Shown here: positions 24,600 to 35,690 of the stretch, piece after piece
Numbering within the stretch: the first letter of the stretch is position 1
Layout: every line of letters starts with the position of its first letter
NCBI GenBank assembly: GCA_038503065.1
Contig: JBCAMK010000020.1
Span: 1,054,001 to 1,118,000, forward strand
Direction: 5' to 3'
DNA: 64,000 nt
DNA from: Paragyromitra xinjiangensis
Taxonomy: Eukaryota; Ascomycota; Pezizomycetes; Pezizales; Discinaceae
Program-made: the position numbers and the translations under genes
The notes under the pieces: generated by a model
What the model saw: the letters and a program-made list of their open reading frames with translations, nothing else
Database searches by the model: none
What the model was told of the DNA's origin: nothing

Positions 24600-27140
24600 A
24601 TGGTTGACGGCTTCTTTCTCTTGACCTCTCCAACCTCTCCTTGCTTCTCTTCTCATCCACGCAAGGCGGATACACTACTCATGACCTCAACAAAGACTGA
24701 CTCACCAGCGTCGCTAAAGAGGACCTACACACTTGTGTCCCGATCGAACCCTTCTTCACCGTCGGACCAACAGGACAATACCAACCCTTTTAAGGTCCCA
24801 GCCCTCAGTCCTTCGAGACATTCACCGCGGCATATGTCACTGTCGCTGAAGCGTCGTTATCCCTTTTGTAAATCACCAACCACGCCGGCGATCATTACAA
24901 CCACGGGAGCCCCACCTTCACCGACAGTACCGTCTTTTGTATCGATATTTGATATAGACGTAGATATGTCTGGCTGCTCACCTACGTCACCTAACTCTCA
25001 GCACACGATACTTCAAAAAACACCCTCTACTATGACTGATGGTGTTATCGATCCTATATCATTACAACACTCACTGCACGAGCAGCACGGAAGCATATCT
25101 ACATCCGCTTCATCATCAACAAATTCCTCACCGACAACAACTATATCAACACTTGGATCGGTAATTACGGACGATCATACTCCCGATTCATCACCAGATT
25201 CTGTAGTGTCGATTATGCCCATGTCTGTTTTTAGATCAAAACATTCAGGCCTTCCTTCTTCAGAAGATCTTTCGATAGTACCCCCGAGCCCTTTACCAGC
25301 AGGCTACACTCGTTCCCTATCACCGAGCAAAAAGCCACGAAATACTAAAAACTTATCATTGAAACCGCTGAATATGTCGACCTCACCAGTACAAGCTATC
25401 GGCGAGGCCACGGAAGGCCCAGTAAATCAAAGTCCCCGCTCGATGTCCGCCCCAACATCGCCCGCTTTCATCAAACCTCCTCCCCCACCACAAAACCCTC
25501 GTCGAAGACCGAGTAATCTTGGATTGACCATCAAACTGCCTGGAACCTTACCAGAGAAGACGGCAGTACAGGGCGCACCACCTGCAGGTGGGATCACTGC
25601 TTTGAGACACCACCAATCGTCTCCATCACTATTTTCCCCGGCTCACGGTGGCATTCCCGGCGGTATGAAGTTACCTCCGACGCCAGGATTTCAACGACCG
25701 TTTCGGATGTTTTCGCCTCCGCGACCGGTTCTCAGCACATTCACCGCACAAGATTCGCTTTCATCGTCACTATCATCTTCATCAATCTCCAACTCGCCGC
25801 CCAAAAGCCCAGATGTCTTGCATGAAATGGAGGAGGAAGACGAAGAGCCCCGATCGGGCGAAGCTAAATCCCCAGCCTATCCATCCGGTCCAGTATGCAT
25901 ATTTGAGCCAAACATTTACCTTTACGCGGAGCCCGATGCCAAACTTGCATCGAAATTTGATGTGATCGTAAATGTTGCCAGGGAAGTTATTAACCCATTC
26001 AAGGCGGGTTCGAAGCCTGTAAGCGCCGAGTCAGATTCACTGCCACCTGACACAGCCTGCACGGAAGCGAGCTTCACCACCGCTTTCGAGGAGGCACTGT
26101 TTTCGCCAAAAACTGGAAAAATAAAACAACCGGAATACGTGCATATGTTGTGGGATCACAACACGCCGATCCTGGATGACTTGCCGGGTTTGGTCAATTT
26201 GATCGATGAAAGGTCTTCATCCGGGAAAAGGGTATTAGTGCATTGTCAGTGTGGTGTCAGTCGTTCAGCGACATTGCTCATCGCATATTCGATGTTCAAA
26301 AACCCGGAAAAAAGTATGCAGGATGCGTACTCGGCGGTTAAAGCTAGGAGTAGATGGATTGGGCCGAATATGAGTTTGATCTATCAGTTGACTGATTGGA
26401 AAAAGAAGATCCAAAACGACGGAGTACGAGGAGGAAATGGTGGGTGGAGAATGGGGAACCAGACAAGTGGAGGGGTGAGGGGATTGGTAAAGAGTGGGGC
26501 AAGGAATGGATTCGGGAGGGCTGGAACCATGGACGAAGAAAGGATGTCGGAATCTATGCCGGAGCCGCAGACAGCTCCATTACCCGAAATGCGGAAAACA
26601 CCCTCACCATCGCCTCCCAACGCTGAAAAGACCAGGAACAAGGATCATCCGATCCCACAAATGGTGCGAACTCGGTCGGAAAACGGTGGTTTTATTTCAG
26701 GAGTTTCGCCGGGGCCATCTTCAGCGCCTCCGGGAATGATCACAATCCCAGGAACTGAATCAGTAACATCAAATGCACGAATGTCCTGGCCGGAAGCAGA
26801 ACAGACACAAGAACATCCACGAGCACCTTCACCGCCTCCGTCTTGGGTCGCAGCTGCAAGAGAGCGAGAGAAGGAAGACTTTGGGTTTGTACCACCTCCA
26901 TTACCGCCATCCGCAGCGTACCTGATGCAGCGAGCGGAGAAGGAGATATTTGGGCGAACCATGGCCCAGGATGACGGCGATATAGCGCCCCCCACACCTA
27001 ACTTCACCAGCCCGAGAAGTAGCGCATATTTTGGCGTACCAATACGAAGATCCGGTGGTTTCTTCTTTGCGGATCCTCGGAGTCCTACACAAAGAGGAGG
27101 AGAGCCGCCAATCGTCCGGAGTATATTCGATGTCCTGTAG
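24600..27140 (+). CDS. Msg5-like dual-specificity (MAP kinase) phosphatase
   Basis: Intronless, 846 residues from ATG 24600, where the typical N-terminus MVDGFFLLTSPTSP begins. Residues 1-430 are Ser/Pro/Thr-rich and probably disordered, with basic patches such as ASLKRTYT near residue 37. The phosphatase domain spans about 432-600: PVCIFEPNIYLY, a DHN aspartate loop that can supply the general acid, and the signature VHCQCGVSRSATLL with the nucleophilic Cys at about residue 549. The C-terminal 230 residues are Pro/Gly-rich and end VRSIFDVL. Fungal relatives (yeast Msg5) dephosphorylate the Thr and Tyr of cell-integrity and mating MAP kinases. The catalytic residues are intact. Family is clear; the MAP kinase substrate is inferred. 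Confidence 0.9.
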   Translation: MVDGFFLLTSPTSPCFSSHPRKADTLLMTSTKTDSPASLKRTYTLVSRSNPSSPSDQQDNTNPFKVPALSPSRHSPRHMSLSLKRRYPFCKSPTTPAIITTTGAPPSPTVPSFVSIFDIDVDMSGCSPTSPNSQHTILQKTPSTMTDGVIDPISLQHSLHEQHGSISTSASSSTNSSPTTTISTLGSVITDDHTPDSSPDSVVSIMPMSVFRSKHSGLPSSEDLSIVPPSPLPAGYTRSLSPSKKPRNTKNLSLKPLNMSTSPVQAIGEATEGPVNQSPRSMSAPTSPAFIKPPPPPQNPRRRPSNLGLTIKLPGTLPEKTAVQGAPPAGGITALRHHQSSPSLFSPAHGGIPGGMKLPPTPGFQRPFRMFSPPRPVLSTFTAQDSLSSSLSSSSISNSPPKSPDVLHEMEEEDEEPRSGEAKSPAYPSGPVCIFEPNIYLYAEPDAKLASKFDVIVNVAREVINPFKAGSKPVSAESDSLPPDTACTEASFTTAFEEALFSPKTGKIKQPEYVHMLWDHNTPILDDLPGLVNLIDERSSSGKRVLVHCQCGVSRSATLLIAYSMFKNPEKSMQDAYSAVKARSRWIGPNMSLIYQLTDWKKKIQNDGVRGGNGGWRMGNQTSGGVRGLVKSGARNGFGRAGTMDEERMSESMPEPQTAPLPEMRKTPSPSPPNAEKTRNKDHPIPQMVRTRSENGGFISGVSPGPSSAPPGMITIPGTESVTSNARMSWPEAEQTQEHPRAPSPPPSWVAAAREREKEDFGFVPPPLPPSAAYLMQRAEKEIFGRTMAQDDGDIAPPTPNFTSPRSSAYFGVPIRRSGGFFFADPRSPTQRGGEPPIVRSIFDVL

Positions 27141-28100
27141 CAATTACTGTGGGGCCGATGGTACAACAACAACCGCTCGGCCAACTGAAGAGTGCTACTA
27201 GACCCATGGGGAGTGGGGAGAGAGAACAAGACGATGATTGAGGGTGTTTATTTTTTGTCTCTTTTGTTTATTTTCGGGGAACTATTTCAGCGCGGGGATT
27301 TCTTAAAAAGGACATTGGGACACAGGATTTCGTGATGATGATTAAAGGTATTGTATCATTCCTACTGGGAACACATGGGGGGCACTACGACGAGGCACAT
27401 GGGGGTAAAAAACATTTTCTCTTTTTTCGTTCTTTTTTATTGTTTTTATTGTTTCTGTTTCATTCCACATCTACTTGGATTCATGTTCTGTTCTTGGAAA
27501 AAACGGAGCGCGTATAATTGGTCCTCTTGCTTTTTTTCATCTCGTTTCTATTTTCTTTTGTTGAGTTGGGGCAGGTGTCCGGGAGCCGGGATCAGAGATG
27601 GCTTGTTACTTAGGGTGGGATTCGGGGGAATTCAAGGAGGGGTGGGGCTGGCAAGTGGACATGCAAATATCAATCGTTTACGATTTCCTTTTTTCTTTGG
27701 CTCTATGGCATTTCATCTATTCTTTTTTTTCGATTCTCTTTTGTTATCGGCTGGTCTTTTTTCTTGCTTTTTTTTTCCCAACGTCTTTTTTATTTTAATC
27801 AGTCGTTCCATATACCAGGTCGGTAGGCACACGGCGTGCATGCCTACTGCTATACCCTATTCTATTCTATTGCTTTCTCTTGTATATCTAGGAGGGAGGA
27901 CAGCTCCTGGGATGAGCTTATTTGGATACCTTTTTTTTTGGGGGGGGGGGAGCTCATGGATTTTGAGGTACATTCGCTGTAAACCTTTTTTCTTATATTT
28001 ATTTATACTTTTGGTTGTTTTTGGTTGTTTTGTTTTTTTCTACCCCGGGAGTTCTTGCTTTTTTTATTTCATCTATTGCTATCGATATCACTGAGAGAGT
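27141..28100 (+). other. T-rich downstream region of the phosphatase gene
   Basis: Long T and TTTC runs on the coding strand between about 27400 and 28080, plus a 10-base G run near 27940. The 247-codon frame at 27351-28094 is a low-complexity Phe/Leu product of these tracts, not a credible protein. Confidence 0.5.
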
Positions 28101-31045
28101 TATATACTTGGTTTTCTATGGAACATCGAATCAAGTACAGTTACTTTTGACAACATTTCCACTTTTTTTTTTTTTCCTCCGATGAAACGAGATTTAAATT
28201 CAGGCCGGATCGTGCATCTGATGGTGATCTTTCTTCGTGGAGATTTTTGCATATCGCCACAAATATCGAGAAAGTGGCCGTTGGCATGCTGTGCTGTGAA
28301 AGAGGAACGCCCCCTTCGTGTCTCCCCTCGGAATCATGACAGCGAAGTGGACCTGAACTGAAATATGTAAGTGACCAGGAATTTTTTTTCTAAATCCTCT
28401 TCACGAAATATCTCGGGATGACATCGAGGCTCCGAAAGGGGCCAGTTTTAAACTAGCTAGTCCAGGCCATTTCGTTGTATCACTTTCGAGATTTAAATTT
28501 TATACATCCGTTGTGGAAGTGGATTGTATATTGTCGGTGTTTTTATTGCCAATGGTGGATTTTCTCAAGTTTTCTATTTAATTTGCAACAAGGTGATTTT
28601 CCGTGCGTGTGGTGATATTGTAAACACATGCACCACCGCGACGGACAAGTGTCCGTGTCCATTTCTCATACAATCTTCTAGGAGCTGAGGGTTTTATGTT
28701 TTTCTACCACGAACTCGAGTATTCAACACATCAACACCCGACAGTTCTATTGACGATTCTGCGCGTAGGGAGCTAGTTGCACCGCCCACCCGAAAGCTCA
28801 TAGGTGGAATAACCTACCCTCCCCCCAGTTACCGGGGATGAATCAAATACCTGAAGAACATGTACCCCGATGGCACAGTCTAGTTCGCAAAGAAATTAAA
28901 CGTGACATTTCTGCATCGTGCATTAGATGAGACGATGTCACGGTTCGTGTGTGATATCGTGAACAGCCACTATCCAGCTGCACCACAACCGGTAAAGGTT
29001 CCTCTCCATTATTAATCTTGTAATCTATTTCTCTAGACCTTTGGTTACACTGTAGATCATTTCCACTTGCGACCTTTTTTTCTTTCCCTCCTGCTGTCAA
29101 TAACCCACCACCAGCTGGAGGGTATCTACGGGTTTTCCGCATCTATTTCCGGGTGGGTACGGATCAGATTACAACACCACGAGCGAAAAAAATAAAAAGA
29201 ATCCGGTATAGACATAGGAAAGGATGATTTGCGCGCTCAGTGATGGATAGTGTTGCGGGTGCTGCGTTGTCAGTTTTTCTTTCTTTCTTTCTTTCTCTCC
29301 AATGTAGGGGGAGGGTGGAGGAATTGATCCCTGTTAAAACGGGTTTTTTTGGGAGGGGGGGAGGGCACGGACCAATGATGTTTTTTTGGGGTGCTTTTCC
29401 GAGTTCACATTTTTCCTTCCTTCGGAGTGGGTGCTGCAGAAGTAGAAAAAAAATGAAAAAGAGAGTTCGTTCACTGAGTGCAGAGTCCGGTCCCGTCCGG
29501 TCGGAATGGAGTTGAGGAAACAACCACGAGAGGGGGAATGCTGGGGGAATGCTAGGGGAACGGAATGCACCCCATGCACATGGTGAATGCTGTTCGAAGG
29601 AGATGAAACATAAACACCTCATCGTTGTCTCGGCCCTCTCATGTCTCGGAGTAAACCTCCTCCCCCTCCCCCCCACCGAGACATAATACCGGAGAGAGAT
29701 CGGTTCCGATTTCTAGATAGTTTGTCTCCCAGACGGGAGGGTGCAGTGTTTTGCCTCTATTATTAATTATTTCTTTTTACGTTTTACTTTTTCTTCCGTC
29801 GGGTGAAGGCCGGGCCGGGGAGTGATGGGGGGTTTTACAGCATCACTCAATATAGGATCCAGCGAGTGGTGCAGACGGGTAGGTACATACCGAAATCTAT
29901 ACAGCGGGTATGAGGAACGGTAGTCACCGGTAGATATGAGTATATACAAGAAATGCGTATGATTTAATCATTACATGACGGTTGGGGGAAATTAGGATCT
30001 CAAGAGCATAGTCCAGAGTCCAGACCGACCGTTGTCTATCAAGAGATCTGAGAGGCGTAAGTTTCTCGCTTGATGATGTGCATCGTTCACGGTTACGGGT
30101 TCTTTTGAAGTGTAACGAGATTAAATGGGGGATGGGGGCGGGACATCTATCAAGGGTTTCAAGCAGAGAGAGATAGGGGTGGACTCAAGCCCCTCGCTGA
30201 GGCCCCTCGATTTGGCCAGATTGGTACAGGTGGGGAGAGAATGTCTCTTGTTCCTGGCGAGGATCCGTCGTAGAGTCGAAAGGGGAGAATGTATGGCCGA
30301 AGAGGGTGGAGATAGTTGGAGTGTTGGAGTTGGGGGATGTTGGGCAAAGACTTAGATGGTTGGTTAATGCTGATCTTGATACTCTATTCTCTCCGTGAGC
30401 TTGAAAACCAACGGATACAGATGCGTGATGATATTCTGATCGATATCTTGACTCTGCTGCCCTACCCACATTGCCCCATTGCTCACATTGCTCCCACATT
30501 GTCCGGTTCAGAAGCCAATTCCCACTGCTCCGGTTCGACGAGACCTGCTGTAGTCAATCAAGTGTGACGGTGCGTGGAGAGCTCTGGTGGTATCTTTAAT
30601 GCATGCGGGTTTGTGATCGATTGGCATTCTATTGTTCTCTGGGACCTTGCCTTATCCATTCCTCAGCATCGATCTCCATCATCTCTATTATCACCTGCGT
30701 GCTTATATCTATCTCGGGTTTTGTTTGGCTTCCCCCCGCTTTCAATCTGGGGTTTTACCCGCCACTGCAGACGGATCTTACTGGCTTTTCGAGGAGAGAC
30801 GTGGTTATTTGTTTCACTCGTTGGCCTTGGGGATCTCTCTCTTTCTCTTGACTGTCAATCTTCACGACATCGATTACAGGGAATCTGGGTAATAGGATTG
30901 AAGAGTGCAAAGCAGTGCAGATATTGGAAACGCCGGGCGCAAGGAGCAGACAGGCATCATCCCATACCAGGAGCTCTACGTGAAGCAGCAGCAGCTCCGG
31001 GTTCACGCTCGGAATAGTGCTGGATGGTGGTTGTGTGCAGCAGTC
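28101..31045. other. Intergenic region with the leader of the 1098-residue protein gene
   Basis: About 2.9 kb with no supportable gene. It contains a (CTTT)n run near 29277-29300 and several poly-T or poly-G runs. The last 500 bp are pyrimidine-rich and probably leader DNA for the gene starting at 31046. Confidence 0.5.
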
Positions 31046-34000
31046 ATGTCCCAGCGCAGACCCGACGAGGCTTCCCCGTCGCTTTCTCATCTCCCGAACA
31101 ACAACAACAACAACCCTCGCATCTCTACCGCTGCAAACACAACAAGACCAACCACCAGCGGTACCAGCGGTAATACCAGGCAGAGACAAGGCAGTCTCCG
31201 CAAAGAGCGAATACTGAATAATCCCCCCTCCTCGTCCAAGGCCTCCTCTTCCTCACACTCTCGTACCGCTAGTCGCTCCGGCAACCTTATCCACAACAAT
31301 AACCCCCCCCCTCATCGCGACCGTGAGCACTCACGCACAAAATCCGCGTCGATATCGACCACCTCCTCGAGATCCCAGAGACCCACTCCTGCCTCCAGCG
31401 TCGTCATCGTCCAGCCCTCTTCCGCTGCGGCCCGCTCCCACCGCCGTCACACGTCCATCTCTCCCCCATCCCAACAGCAGAAACCTCTCTCCACCTCTGT
31501 TGTGTTACAGCAACGTCCCGCCACATCTTACGTCGAGTCGCCCGACCTCTCCAAATCGAGACAGCCCGCGAGGTTTAGTAGTAATGGTATAGCGACCAGT
31601 GCAGGACCTCCACCATCTCTCGCTTACCGACGCAACACTGCAATGGACAATCGCTTCTCGCCGCGCGATACCCGCGGCATGACTGGGGATAGAGGTAGCG
31701 CTAGTGGTAGCACTATTTCACATTTTTCAAGAACAGACAGGAAGGAAGGGGAAAGGACCAGGGAACGAGGGAGTTCGTTTTCGACAAAGAGGAGTTCGTT
31801 ACGGACCGAACACCGCACGAATGGATATGATAATGGGGCATACGAACAGCGCGAAGGAACCATAAGAGGATTGGAGGATCTGCAGAATGGAGGCGTGAGC
31901 ATTGAGAATGGAGAGCTGGACGGAGGTGAACTTGGTGGTGAAGACGTGTTTTTAAACTTGGCGAGATCAAATTCTGTCTCGAGTCATACCGAGAATTCAG
32001 CTTACAGGGCTGAGCGCCGACGGGTGGGTTTTTCTTTATTTTCTGGAGTTTATATCGCGCATTAAAAACCCTACTCCTTTTGTCCCTCTCACCGTCTACA
32101 CTCGTTCCTGTGGTCTGGAAATCGATTTTAACACTCATCGCAGTCACGTCTCACCCAATTGGCGCCGCACCGCAATTCACTCCCCGCCGACACATTCTCG
32201 GCATCGCCGCTGCGAGCGACCCAAACACACTCACCCGGCACCAGGACGCTAACAAACTCGCCCGCACCGACTCTCCACGATGGCAACTGGCAGCAAAACC
32301 GGGTTTCTACCCCTCCAACCCACTTCCGCGACCGTCGGATGTCGAACGCATCGATGGCCGATAATGCAGATGAGCAGAACCAGAAATCACTTACACCCCG
32401 CGCATCCTTCTCCCGACCCCTCAGTATGCTCCGCCGCGAGCGCTCACCGGCGTCCACTCACACGCGGAGTTACTCGATGGCTGAACCCGTCGCACGCACG
32501 CGCTCATCCCTCGCCAATAGCGTCGCACCACGACAACTCCACTCTTCGCCTCGTGACGGAGGCAACTACCCCATCGGCGCAATGATCGACCGCGACAACA
32601 ACGCTGCCGAGAATAACGACAACACTGCCGATCCCGTTACACCGACTCGGCCAGAACCGAGTACCAGTGGCGACACAAGTAATACCGCCGAAGACTCATC
32701 CTCGGTTTCCACCACCGCCCCGAGCACCGTGTGGGACGAACTCGATGATCTGAAATCGCGGATTCGCCGTCTAGAACTCACGGGGAGGATCCCGGCGAGT
32801 GGCGTCGGGAGTATCGGTGGGAGTCTTGGTACCGCGGGAACAAACGCCTCGAATTCATCAGGAGAGAGACCGAGGACCGCAACGACTACCGTCACGACTA
32901 TTTCCTCGTCGCCGAGAAATAATAATAACAATTCCTCCGCGACAGGTGTATCCCCGGCGAACTCGACGATTGGTGGTCCTTCATTAAATACGCACCCACT
33001 CCTGCATGCCGCACTCGCGAAGAGTAAGCCACTGATATCGCCAGAGGTATTCAAGTACCTTGAGGCTGCATCCCACGATGCGGTATCATTGGCTAGCGCC
33101 GTCGGGAGTACTGGCAGTCCTGGAGGCCCCCCACCTGCTTCTGGATCGATGGCTTCGGATCGCCAGGTTCGCCGGAAAGCGGATAGTGTGTGTCGGAGCT
33201 TAACGGAGCTGTGTATTGCGTTGAGTGAGAACCGAGGACCTCTTACGGCACCGAGCTTCGCGCTGCATCTGTCGCAGCATTATGGGAATGGACGGCCGGT
33301 GAGTCGGGATGTGAATGGGGGGATGGTGAGGGAGAGTATGTTAGGGAGGGATAGGAGTGAGAGTATTCTGGCGAGGGAACTCGGGTTGGGGAGGGAGAGG
33401 GAGAGGGAGAGTATTCTTGGTCGTGATAGGATCGAGAGTGTTATGGGGAACCGGGAGGGTTTGCTGGGTCGTGATGGTGGCTTCAATCGTGAATCTAGCT
33501 TCGGTCGTGAGAGTAGCTTTGGACGCGAAAGCAGCTTCGGACGTGATAGATCTGAGAGCGTTATTGGGGATCGCAGCATGCTTATCCGTGAAGGAGGTTT
33601 CGGTAAAGATAGGACCGAGAGTATGCTTGGGGGTAGAGAGAGCCTGCTGAACCGTGAAGGTAGTTTCGGCCGTGATAGAACTGAGAGTGTTCTAGGAAAC
33701 AGGGAGGGCATGCTTACACGCGAGAGCAGCTTCGGCCGCGAATCTGTTGTTGGCGACCGTCTGACTACGCGTCTTACCTCCCGTTTCGCAGAACGTAAAG
33801 GATCTATCGCCTCCATTTCCACAACCGCCGGCTTTTTGCAGTCCTCCCCGCGTCAAATAACGGAGAAAATGCCATCCCCTACTACGCCGAGTCAGAGCGT
33901 CCACACCGGTCACCTAAGATCAAGGAACTCCATGTTGCTGAAATCACGGCCTATTTTCGATGATGACGAAGATCCAGAGAACTACCGCTCACCAAGCAGG

Positions 34001-34462
34001 GCTGCGACAGAGGTCATGACTCATCGACCGCTAAGGGATTACTCCGCCGGTACACACATCATGACTCCCAGCTCCTCTGGCGCACTCCCGCCTCGTCGAC
34101 AATACGTCATTGCGCACTCCACCCCCGCCGCGAACGGACTCCCGTCCCCGGTGTTGCACCAACGGCGTTTCTTCTCGAATAGTAGCGAACGCTCGGGACG
34201 GGATGGTGACACGAGTGGGACTACGAGCCTGAATTCGAGCTTCGAGGGTACCCCGGTGAATGAGCGCCTTATGTCGGCTGCGCAGGCGGATCCGGATTAT
34301 AGCTCGTCGAGATACCGGATGGGTTCTGTGGGCAGGACGGGGAGTAGACGTTTGGCGAGGGGCTTGAGGGAGAGTGTGGACTTGGATAGTGGACAGCAGG
34401 GAGGTAGTTTAGGTAGGACTCCGATGATTGTTGGGGAGAGGGATAGGATGATGAGGCGGTGA
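31046..34462 (+). CDS. Large disordered conserved fungal protein with internal repeat array
   Basis: Exons 31046-32023 and 32144-34462 encode 1098 residues. The intron 32024-32143 has donor GTGGGT and acceptor CGCAG, both phase 0, so RAERRR joins SRLTQLAPH. Most of the chain is Ser/Thr/Arg/Pro-rich and likely disordered, with Asn and Gly tracts. Three more ordered parts stand out: DELDDLKSRIRRLELTG near residue 522, a short coiled-coil-like helix; HPLLHAALAKSKPLIS followed by PEVFKYLEAASHDAV at about 609-640; and ADSVCRSLTELCIALSE near 672. These blocks resemble a conserved Pezizomycotina family without known function. Residues about 722-868 are degenerate GRDRSES-type repeats. Start chosen at the first ATG (MSQRRPDEAS). 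Function unknown. Confidence 0.85.
33330..33770 (+). repeat. Coding tandem repeats, FGRDR-ES-LG type
   Basis: About ten imperfect short modules built on ESSFGRDRSESV and LGNREGLLGRDGGF occur back to back, including three consecutive ESSFGRE copies near 33490-33540. Codons vary between copies, so the array is not a very recent expansion except for that triplet. Confidence 0.8.
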
Positions 34463-35690
34463 GGGGGCTGGGAAGGAGTTTAGGAAGGAGTGTGGTTGGT
34501 GTTCTTTTTTATTTTTCAACTGGGGGTCCGGAGGGTCGGCGTACTTCAGTTTTTTTTTTGCTTCGTTTTAAAGGATGGGATGGGATTTGTTTCTTGAACA
34601 TTGGTTGCGATTTTTTATTTTATTTGTTGGAGTTGGTTGGATAGCGGTTTGTAAAGAGGAGGGACTTTGATACGTGGTATTGCTGATTGATTACAGGATA
34701 TCCGATGTGGTCGGTTGCTCTTTTCTTTCGTCCTTTGGATTGAGGGGTTTTTCTTCTCTTTTCTTTACTGTCCTTACCTTTCCATGGGGGCTTTATTATG
34801 CTCTTTATCCTACTACTACTGGCTTTTCTTTAATCCCTACCTTACCCCCCTTTTTATATTCCTCTTCCTCCACTTCCTTGATAATATCTATTCTTGCTTT
34901 CTTCTCTGGCATCGGCTTTTTTTCTTCACCGGCGCTGCATTTGGCTTTTTACATACTCCTTTTAAAGAAATATCGGACGAAAGGGATGCCTACGACTAAG
35001 ACGGTTAACGACTACGAAATGAGAACCGGGGAAGTAAGAGCAAGACGATAATAAGAGGAAGAGAAAGGAGTGCCCCGGTGGTGGTAGAACCTAGAGGGTA
35101 GATGGGGTGATACACTCAGTTGATCTTGATGTTGATATTGCTGCTCGTTTTTATTACACTTCTTTCAATGTATCTATTTCTTCCCCTTATTTTATGGGGG
35201 GGGAGTTTCTAGGCTGGCTTCTCTTGTGTTGGATTTTTTTTTTATAAAAGTTTCGTCTGTGGCTGATCTTTTTTTGTATTACTTATGGGTAAAGGTTACT
35301 TTCCTGTCGCTCTTTGAACTTTTTTTCCTTGGATTACGTTTCGTCACACTCTTTTGGGCTGAGATGAGCTCTTTTTTTTTTCCTTTCTCTTTGGTTTGGT
35401 TTGTAATTGGCTTCGTTTTCTTTTCTCGCTGGGTTTGGTTTAGTTTGGTGTTTTTTTTTATTTCGCTTTTTCCTTTGTTGCTTGCTTATGGGGAATGTTA
35501 ACGGACACGGGGGCTACGGGTATGGAATATGGTGTTGACTTTTATGCTATGCTGTAGTTAGGAGTGTGATGGGGTAGACTATATATTATTGTGTATGTAG
35601 GGCTATTACTATGGTATATATTTTGCTTATATTTATTTGTGCACTAGTGGGGAGGTTGGTTTGGTTAGTTGACGAGGGTGAGGGTGAGGG
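34463..35690 (+). other. T-rich tail after the 1098-residue protein gene
   Basis: Poly-T and TTCT tracts on the coding strand from about 34500 to 35480. The Phe/Leu-rich frames here are compositional artefacts. The end of the transcript is not evident. Confidence 0.45.

Noticed and set aside
27351..28094. 247-codon Phe-rich frame
   Set aside because: Translation of poly-T tracts downstream of the phosphatase gene; not a membrane protein.
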